Assembly: GCA_036652035.1 (NCBI GenBank)
Contig: JAVVWR010000023.1
Coordinates: 1 to 40,360, forward strand
Direction of reading: 5' to 3'
DNA: 40,360 nt
Origin: JAEZVV01 sp036652035
GTDB taxonomy: Bacteria > Pseudomonadota > Gammaproteobacteria > Burkholderiales > Burkholderiaceae_F
Within the stretch, counting starts at the first letter, position 1. The number at the start of each line of letters is the position of its first letter. Shown here piece after piece: positions 34,882 to 40,360 of the stretch. The position numbers were made by a program, and so were the translations under genes. The notes under the pieces were generated by a model. The model was given only the letters and a program-made list of their open reading frames with translations. It ran no database searches and had not been told where the DNA came from.

Positions 34882-37128
34882 GTGCCGCTTGGTTTTTCGC
34901 AACAGCCGCGGGCCTTTCGTGTCTATCTGACCGCAGCGCTGACACTCACGGCGCTGGTGCCGCTGATCATTCTGGTCGTGCTGCAAGCTCGGCAGATCGA
35001 GGTCGAGGCCGCCCGCGCCGATGCGCGCCAGCTCGAGATCACCCGTCTGCTAGCTGCGGATATCGAGGCCTACGTCGCTACCAGCCGCCAATTGGTCGAG
35101 CTCGCTGCCGAGCGTCTCAAGTCCGCCACGCCGCCTACTCCGGCCGACCTCAACCGGGTGCTGGAGGGAACCGCCAAGTTGTTCCCCGGTTTCATGAGCC
35201 TTCATTTTTCCGACGCCCAGGGCAAGACGCTGGCCTTTTTCCCTGAGCGCAACTGGCGCGGCGAATGGATGGTGGGAGTCGATCACACGGACCGCTGGCA
35301 CTTCATCGAAATGCAGCGTCAGGGGCGGGCGGTGATCTCCGACGTGTTCAAGGCGCACGGCGCGACCGAGAAACAGTTGGTCAGCATTGCCTCGCCCGCG
35401 CGCGCCGCCGATGGCCGTTTTCTCGGTTACGCCGCGGCCGGGCTCGATCTCCAACACATCGCCACGATCGTCGCCGCGCGACTCGGCCATGTTGACGGCT
35501 ACGCGGTGGTCTCGGATGCCAGCGGCAATGCGATCTATCACCCGCGGCTGGATCTCGACGCGCGGCCGCACCGGGTTATCGACGACGAAGTGATCGCCGC
35601 GCTCGCGAGCGCGGGTGGCGCCGGCCTGGTGCACCGGGCGGTGGCCGGCAACGAGGCGGTCGTCGCCACCGGCGTGGCGATTCCGCAGCTCAAGTGGTTT
35701 GTGTCGGTCAACCACCCGGTGCGTCTGCGCGACGCCGCGCTCAACGCTTTGGTCCAGACCAGTGCGCTCTTGCTGTTGCTGGTCGTGGCGCTGACCACGC
35801 TGGTCGGCTGGGCCGCGGCCCAGCCGCTGGCGCGCGCGGTCGGCCGCCTGCTGGCTCAGGTCGATTCGCTCGCCGGCTTCGGTCAAGGTGCGGCGTCAAA
35901 CGCCAGGGAGGTGGCACCGGTTCAGGAGGTGAACGGTCCGCTCGAACTCGTGCAGCTCCAGCGCAGTTTCAAGCAGATGGCAGCGACGGTCACGAGCAGC
36001 CGGGCGGCGCTGCTGGCGCTGAACCGGGACCTCGAGTGCCAGGTGGCTGAGCGCACGGCGAGCCTGAGCGCGCGCAACGCCGAACTGCGCCAGCAACACG
36101 CGACGCTCACGGCGGTGTTCGAGAGCATGAACGAGGGCGTGCTTCTGCTCGGCATGCATGCGGCAGCGGGCGCGGAAATTCTCTACGCCAATCGCGTCGC
36201 CCAGGCACTGCTCGGCTTGGAGGCGGACGAGCGTGAGGCGCAGCCGGTTTTCCAGCGCGCCTTTGGCGCGGCGGCCGGGCATGATCCGGCGGTGATTCAG
36301 GGCTTGCTCGCGAGCGCCACTCGCCACCGCCTGCATGGCGCCGGGCCGGGTTCGCTGACGCTTGATCTGCTCGGTTTCGATGTGGCGAGCCACGGCGAGA
36401 CGGCAGTGCGGCGCGGTTTTTTGCTGCGCGACGTGACGCGCGAGTGCGAGATCGAACGCCTCAAGGAAAGCCTGATTTCGGTCGTTGCGCATGAACTCAA
36501 GACCCCGATCGCCGCGATGCGGATCCAGGTCGAGACACTCGCCCGCAACGACGCGCGCTGGGAGCCGCAGTTCCGTGCCGGCCTGCTCGCCGACATGCTG
36601 TTGGAGTCGGCCCATCTCCAGCAGCTGGTTGACGATTGGCTCGACGTCACGCGGATCGAAGGCGGCCTGCTCGCGCTTGACTGCCGTGTGGTGCAGATCG
36701 CCGGTCTCATCGAGCGCGCGGTGCGGGTGGTGAAGTCGCAGTACGAGATCGAGATCGAAACCCGCATTGCCCGCAACGCCGAATGCGCCAACATCGATCC
36801 AGCGCGCGTGACCCAGCTCCTGATCAACCTGCTGAGCAACGCCGCCCGCTATTCGCGGGGGCCGGCGCAAGCCAGGCTCAGCGTCACCCGTGCCGGTCAA
36901 TGGATCGAGATCGCGCTGACCGATCAAGGCATCGGCATCGCGCCCGATCAGCTCGAACGCGTGTTCGACAAGTTCTATCAGGTTGACATGAGCATGAGCC
37001 GACGCACCGGCGGCACCGGGCTGGGACTGGCCATCTGCCGCGGCATCGCGGCCGCCCACGGTGGCAGCATCCGGGCCGAGAGTTCACTCGGCCAATGGAC
37101 CCGCTTTGTCGTGCGCCTGCCTTATTGA
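34882..37128 (+). CDS. Sensor histidine kinase with extracytoplasmic CACHE-like domain
   Basis: This membrane sensor has about 748 residues. Membrane segment 1 is near 14-35. A periplasmic domain of about 250 residues follows, with dCACHE features (FPGFMSLHFSDAQGKTLA, DRWHFIEMQRQGRAVISDVF, YAVVSDASGNAIYHP). Membrane segment 2 is near 295-315, then a HAMP/coiled-coil linker and a PAS-like part (LTAVFESMNEGVLLL). The kinase core has the phosphorylated His537 (VAHELKTP), NLLSNAARYS, DQGIGIAP and GTGLGLAI. The start is uncertain: GTG 34882 (MPLGFSQQ) directly precedes the first membrane segment, while TTG 34837 is upstream and overlaps a hairpin. It is 12 bases before the response regulator. CACHE domains often bind small carboxylates or amino acids. 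Confidence 0.88.
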   Translation: MPLGFSQQPRAFRVYLTAALTLTALVPLIILVVLQARQIEVEAARADARQLEITRLLAADIEAYVATSRQLVELAAERLKSATPPTPADLNRVLEGTAKLFPGFMSLHFSDAQGKTLAFFPERNWRGEWMVGVDHTDRWHFIEMQRQGRAVISDVFKAHGATEKQLVSIASPARAADGRFLGYAAAGLDLQHIATIVAARLGHVDGYAVVSDASGNAIYHPRLDLDARPHRVIDDEVIAALASAGGAGLVHRAVAGNEAVVATGVAIPQLKWFVSVNHPVRLRDAALNALVQTSALLLLLVVALTTLVGWAAAQPLARAVGRLLAQVDSLAGFGQGAASNAREVAPVQEVNGPLELVQLQRSFKQMAATVTSSRAALLALNRDLECQVAERTASLSARNAELRQQHATLTAVFESMNEGVLLLGMHAAAGAEILYANRVAQALLGLEADEREAQPVFQRAFGAAAGHDPAVIQGLLASATRHRLHGAGPGSLTLDLLGFDVASHGETAVRRGFLLRDVTRECEIERLKESLISVVAHELKTPIAAMRIQVETLARNDARWEPQFRAGLLADMLLESAHLQQLVDDWLDVTRIEGGLLALDCRVVQIAGLIERAVRVVKSQYEIEIETRIARNAECANIDPARVTQLLINLLSNAARYSRGPAQARLSVTRAGQWIEIALTDQGIGIAPDQLERVFDKFYQVDMSMSRRTGGTGLGLAICRGIAAAHGGSIRAESSLGQWTRFVVRLPY

Positions 37129-37140
37129 ATCCGGTGAAAA

Positions 37141-37863
37141 ATGGACCGCCCGCTGATACTTGTGGTTGATGACGAATCCAAGATCCGGCGCTTGATCGCC
37201 GCGAATCTGGAGACGCTTGGTTTCGATGTCTGTGCCGCCGGCGATGGCGAGCAGGCGCTCGAGGTCTTTCGCACGTGCTCGCCGCCGCCCGACCTCGTCA
37301 TCCTTGATCTGATGATGCCCGGCCTTGATGGCCTGGCTGCGCTGGAGCGGCTGCGTGCGCAGAGCGACGTGCCGGTGATCCTGGTGACCGCCCGCAACGA
37401 GGGGCAGGACAAGATGCGCGGCTTCGCGGGCGGGGCTGACGATTACATCACCAAGCCGTTCGCGCTCGACGAATTGCTGGCGCGGGTGCAGGCGGTGTTG
37501 CGCCGCTCGCGCCGCGCGCCGGGAGCGGCATCGGTTGCGAGTGACGAACTCATCAACGGCCCCTTGCGGATCAAACTGCGCGCGCATGCCTGTTGGGCCG
37601 CAGGGCAGGAGATCCGACTCGCCAATACCGAGTTCCGCCTGCTCGCCACCCTGATGGCGCAGCCCGGTGCGGTCATGACCCACGAGCATCTGCTGCATGC
37701 GGTCTGGGGCGCGGCGCACATCGGTGAAGTGCAGTATCTGCGGGTGGCCTTTGCCCGCATTCGCCGCAAGCTGGCGCAGGCGGGGCTTGATCGCAGCCTG
37801 ATCTCGGCCTACTCGGGCGTGGGCTACGTCTTGCGCGATCTGCGCGACGACACGGCCCCCTGA
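37141..37863 (+). CDS. OmpR-family response regulator
   Basis: This 240-residue regulator has a receiver domain (VVDDE at 8-12, phosphoacceptor Asp56 in LDLMMP, KPF motif near 108) and a winged-helix DNA-binding domain (EFRLLATLMAQPGAVMTHEHLL, GVGYVLRD). It forms a two-component pair with the upstream kinase. The next gene is a flavocytochrome subunit. OmpR-style direct repeats between them suggest it controls that reductase. Confidence 0.94.
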   Translation: MDRPLILVVDDESKIRRLIAANLETLGFDVCAAGDGEQALEVFRTCSPPPDLVILDLMMPGLDGLAALERLRAQSDVPVILVTARNEGQDKMRGFAGGADDYITKPFALDELLARVQAVLRRSRRAPGAASVASDELINGPLRIKLRAHACWAAGQEIRLANTEFRLLATLMAQPGAVMTHEHLLHAVWGAAHIGEVQYLRVAFARIRRKLAQAGLDRSLISAYSGVGYVLRDLRDDTAP

Positions 37864-37917
37864 CAGACCGATTCCCTTCGGGTTGGCCCGCGCATCGGGG
37901 CGAGGGAGCGTCGCGGT

Positions 37918-37935
37918 GCTTGATCCTTCTCAAGC
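37918..37935 (+). promoter_or_regulatory. FNR-like dyad upstream of the flavocytochrome operon
   Basis: GCTTGATCCTTCTCAAGC is a 6-bp-arm inverted repeat. It contains TTGAT-N4-CTCAA, nine of ten bases of the FNR consensus TTGAT-N4-ATCAA. It lies 155 bases before the reductase start. Oxygen control is plausible for an anaerobic reductase but is inferred. Confidence 0.4.
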
Positions 37936-37946
37936 GGCGACGAGGA

Positions 37947-37965
37947 CTGCAATCTTTCTGCAATC
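37947..37965 (+). promoter_or_regulatory. Direct repeat with 11-base period, OmpR-type operator candidate
   Basis: CTGCAATC occurs at 37947-37954 and again at 37958-37965, one helical turn apart, the layout bound by OmpR-family dimers. A further GCAATC is at 37992-37997. The repeats sit between the response regulator and the flavocytochrome gene, where a target promoter would be expected. Confidence 0.5.
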
Positions 37966-38090
37966 AGCTGGGGCGGCGGGTTTATCGCCCGGCAATCAAA
38001 TCTTCCTAAGGTTCATTGAGCTCATCCGGGGCGGTGCCGGCGCGCTGGCGCGGGGACTCGGTCAGGAGCAACAACCGAGAGGAAGATTTC

Positions 38091-39650
38091 ATGGCTAGAG
38101 AAGACGATGTCGCGCTGGGCGCCCGCCGCCGTTTCATTCGCAATGCGGCCTTGGCCGGCGGGGGCCTGCTGGGGGCCAGCCGTGTGGTGGCCGCACCGGT
38201 CTCAACCCCCGCCGCGACTCCTGCCTGGGACGAGACCTTCGACGTGATCGTGGTGGGCAGCGGTGTGGCGGGCTCGTGCGCCGCGATCGCCGCGGCCGAA
38301 GCCGGTTCGCGCACCGTGGTGCTCGAGAAAATGGCGCGTCTGGGCGGCACCTCGCGCTACAGCGGCCTGAACTTCGCCTGCGTCGGCAGCCCGATGCAGA
38401 AAGCCAAGGGGATCGAAGACAAGCCCGAGTGGCTGGCTCGGGACATGGCCAAGGTCGCCGGCAACATGGGCAGCTACCCGCTCGCCCTGACGATGGCCCA
38501 AACCACCGCACGCACCGAGCGCTTCCTGAGCGAGCGTGGAGTCAAGTGGGACGGCCGCCTGCTCAAGCTCGGCGGCCATTCAGTGGCCCGGGTCCTGATT
38601 CCCGAGGGTGACGGCGCCGGGTTGCTGGTTGCGCTCCAGACCCACATGGCCACGCTCAAGGGCCTGGAGCTGCGCAAGCAGATCAAGGTCGATGAGCTGA
38701 TTCTCGACGACAAAGGTCGCGCGATCGGGGTCAAGGTGCGTGAGCGCTACTTCTTTGACCCGGACGCCGGCAACGACGATCTCGAGAACGCGGGCGGCGA
38801 GGTGCGCCATTACCGTGCGCGCCAGGGCATCGTCTTTGCCTCCGGCGGCTTTGCCCGCGACAAGGCCTTCCGTTCGGCCGAAGTGCCGTTCCTGGCGGGC
38901 GTGGCCACCACGACCAACCCCGGCGCCACCGCCGGCGCGCTCAAGAGTCTGGTGCGCGCGGGGGCTCACTCGATTCACGGCGGCCTGTTCCGCTTTGCCT
39001 ACCCGCTGCCGACCGAAGACATGGTGTGGGGCGCACTGATCGACCCGGCGACGGCCAAGCGTTTCACCAGCGAAGGTCAGGGGCGCAACCCGCTTGGCAC
39101 CGCCGTGCTCGCGCGCAAGCTCGTCAACGGCAATCGCAATCCCTTCATGGTGTATGACAGCGCCGGTCTGGCGAGCTTTCACAACATTGCCCGCGTCCAG
39201 CGCAGTTTGAACGGTCTCAATGGCATCGACGGCACGATGCACAAGTTCGCCACGCTCGACGAGTTGGCCGCTTTCTTCAAGACCGACGCTGCCGTGCTCA
39301 AGACGACCATCGCCGACTACAACGCGGCGATCGCCCAGGGCAAGGACAGCGAATTCGACAAACCGCTCGAGCGCAGCGGCCGCAAGGTCAACCCGATCGC
39401 CACCGAGGGCCCGTTCTACGGCACGCCGGTCAGCCCGCGGCTCAACTACACGCCGGGCGGAATCCGCATCAACGAACGCGCCCAGGCGTTGCGCCTGCAA
39501 GATGGCCAACCAATCCCCGGGCTTTACGTTGCGGGCGAAGCCGCCGGCGGCCTGCACGGCCAGGAGCGCATGACCGCCTGCTCGATGCCCGACTGCAGCA
39601 GTTTCGGCCTGATCGCCGGTGAAAACGTTGCGCGCGAACCCAAGGCTTGA
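38091..39650 (+). CDS. Periplasmic flavocytochrome c FAD subunit (fumarate-reductase-like, substrate unknown)
   Basis: This Tat-exported flavoprotein of 519 residues has a twin-arginine signal, RRRFIRN with a hydrophobic core, and an FAD-binding motif DVIVVGSGVAGSCAA. ASGGFARD and the closing GLYVAGEAAGGLHGQERM are family features. By hand alignment to Shewanella Fcc3 the catalytic Arg (Arg402) is matched by GQGRNP, and HG-x-x-R near the end keeps the second Arg. The substrate histidines are not kept: TPGVHHTMGG becomes SPRLNYTPGG, and AHPT becomes YPLPT. Glu378/Arg381 of the proton path also lack clear matches. It is probably a 2-enoate reductase for something other than fumarate. A good ribosome site (AGAGGAAG) precedes ATG 38091. 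The tetraheme cytochrome follows by 13 bases. Confidence 0.88.
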   Translation: MAREDDVALGARRRFIRNAALAGGGLLGASRVVAAPVSTPAATPAWDETFDVIVVGSGVAGSCAAIAAAEAGSRTVVLEKMARLGGTSRYSGLNFACVGSPMQKAKGIEDKPEWLARDMAKVAGNMGSYPLALTMAQTTARTERFLSERGVKWDGRLLKLGGHSVARVLIPEGDGAGLLVALQTHMATLKGLELRKQIKVDELILDDKGRAIGVKVRERYFFDPDAGNDDLENAGGEVRHYRARQGIVFASGGFARDKAFRSAEVPFLAGVATTTNPGATAGALKSLVRAGAHSIHGGLFRFAYPLPTEDMVWGALIDPATAKRFTSEGQGRNPLGTAVLARKLVNGNRNPFMVYDSAGLASFHNIARVQRSLNGLNGIDGTMHKFATLDELAAFFKTDAAVLKTTIADYNAAIAQGKDSEFDKPLERSGRKVNPIATEGPFYGTPVSPRLNYTPGGIRINERAQALRLQDGQPIPGLYVAGEAAGGLHGQERMTACSMPDCSSFGLIAGENVAREPKA

Positions 39651-39663
39651 TCCGGAGAACGAG

Positions 39664-40086
39664 ATGAAAAAGCGACTGATGACTGCCTTTGCCTTTCTGG
39701 CTTTCCTGGGTCTGGCCCTGCCGGCCTCGGCGCAAGAGCTCAAGGCCAAACACCAGGCTGCCGGCCTGGAGTGCGCCGCCTGCCACGGCCAGACCCGGCC
39801 GGCTCAGGGCCAGTTCGAGCCGGCGCCGAGCGCGCAATGCCTGTCCTGCCACGGCCCGGCCGAGACGCTGGCCAAACGCACCGACCACCTCTCGATCACC
39901 AGCAAGATGGTCGATCCCAAGACCGGCGCGAAGAGCGAGCACAAGGCGCAGACCAATCCGCACAACAGCTTTCACTTCAGCACCCAGCTCGATTGTTACG
40001 AATGCCACCGCGAGCACCGGCCTTCGACCAACGTGTGCGCGACCTGCCACGACACCCAGCCCTGGGGCATGAAGCCCACGCCCTGA
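39664..40086 (+). CDS. Tetraheme c-type cytochrome subunit
   Basis: This 140-residue precursor has a Sec signal peptide (cut near ASAQ-ELK). Four CXXCH heme sites are at 37-41 (CAACH), 59-63 (CLSCH), 111-115 (CYECH) and 125-129 (CATCH), with extra histidines (HSF, HREH) for bis-His ligation. This matches the heme domain of Shewanella-type flavocytochrome c, here encoded separately. It would pass electrons from a quinol-oxidising CymA-like protein to the FAD subunit. ATG 39664 follows GGAGAACGAG. No terminator is clear downstream. Confidence 0.94.
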   Translation: MKKRLMTAFAFLAFLGLALPASAQELKAKHQAAGLECAACHGQTRPAQGQFEPAPSAQCLSCHGPAETLAKRTDHLSITSKMVDPKTGAKSEHKAQTNPHNSFHFSTQLDCYECHREHRPSTNVCATCHDTQPWGMKPTP

Positions 40087-40360
40087 GCGCCGTGGGTGTG
40101 CCTGATTGATTTCCGCGCCCGGCTTGCCTCGTTTCCGCGAGCGAGCGGGGCGCGGCTTTGCGCGAAGTTCCAAGAGGTCGGTGTTGGCTCCGGGCCTCGA
40201 CCCTGGCGCTTGTGATGAAGAAGAGTCTGGCCGCCGCGGCGCGGGGTTTCGCCGTCGTGAATGCGGGTCTGGCCGAGATCGGGGCGGGCGCCGAGCGACC
40301 CGCCGGTCTCGTTCTGGATCGGCACCCATTTGGCACCCAGCGCGACGATGCCGAGGCGCA
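40087..40360. other. Right-end region without a supportable gene
   Basis: This 274-base stretch has open frames on both strands, running off the window, but none shows a recognisable family. It may hold the start or end of a gene beyond the edge. Confidence 0.4.

Noticed and set aside
40215..40360. Open frame running off the right edge (MKKSLAAAARG)
   Set aside because: Frames are open on both strands here, and no family or ribosome site supports either one.

Overview
The window is a 40 kb piece of a high-GC betaproteobacterial chromosome, from a draft scaffold with four 100-N gaps. The taxonomic guess rests on the fur | bamE-dapB-exbB-exbD block, the zapB-like/zapA/6S RNA block, a paired cphA/cphA', a small Trp-rich TIGR04438-type protein, DUF2868/DUF3482 neighbours and an LivKHMGF operon. 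I cannot name the genus; Burkholderiales or Rhodocyclales-like fits best. I saw no tRNA, rRNA, CRISPR array, insertion sequence or prophage.

Layout. (1) 0.3-1.1 kb: a Sir2 deacylase. (2) 1.4-9.4 kb: a cyanophycin locus. cphA' and cphA run leftward; an ABC exporter with an extra N-terminal PH-like domain and zinc ribbon, plus a DUF1854 protein, run rightward. The divergent region holds a decayed partial duplicate of the exporter's 5' end. (3) 9.5-12.5 kb: a translationally coupled membrane protein (DUF2868) and GTPase (DUF3482) of unknown function. (4) 12.5-16.5 kb: thiM-thiE, a YciH/SUI1 protein, an SDR-type oxidoreductase and a divergent 2Fe-2S/FAD reductase that is split only by an assembly artefact. 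(5) 16.5-21.5 kb: a complete branched-chain amino acid ABC operon (livKHMGF, leftward). (6) 21.7-26.3 kb: a cytochrome c and a small Trp-rich protein flanking a perfect CRP-type palindrome, then ilvD, lgt and a grpB-family gene interrupted by a gap. (7) 26.4-29.2 kb: a Crp-type regulator divergent from a CHASE2 nucleotide cyclase, followed by a FecR-like secreted protein cut by a gap. (8) 29.4-31.5 kb: a TSUP permease, an EVE protein, 6S RNA, zapA and a ZapB-like protein. (9) 31.8-34.8 kb: exbD, exbB, dapB and bamE, divergent from fur. (10) 34.9-40.1 kb: a histidine kinase and response regulator followed by a two-subunit periplasmic flavocytochrome c (Tat-exported FAD subunit plus tetraheme cytochrome).

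How the parts may work together. The cyanophycin locus joins polymer synthesis to a conserved but unexplained ABC/DUF1854 pair. The Crp-like protein and the CHASE2 cyclase look like a local cyclic-nucleotide circuit, and the 16-bp palindrome upstream of the cytochrome is a possible target. The right end looks like a self-contained respiratory module: a sensor with an extracytoplasmic domain, an OmpR-type regulator, OmpR-style direct repeats and an FNR-like box, then a periplasmic reductase. Its fumarate-type histidine positions are not conserved, so it probably reduces some other unsaturated acid. The strongest candidates for undescribed biology are the exporter/DUF1854/duplication region at 6.2-9.4 kb, the DUF2868/DUF3482 pair and the flavocytochrome module.
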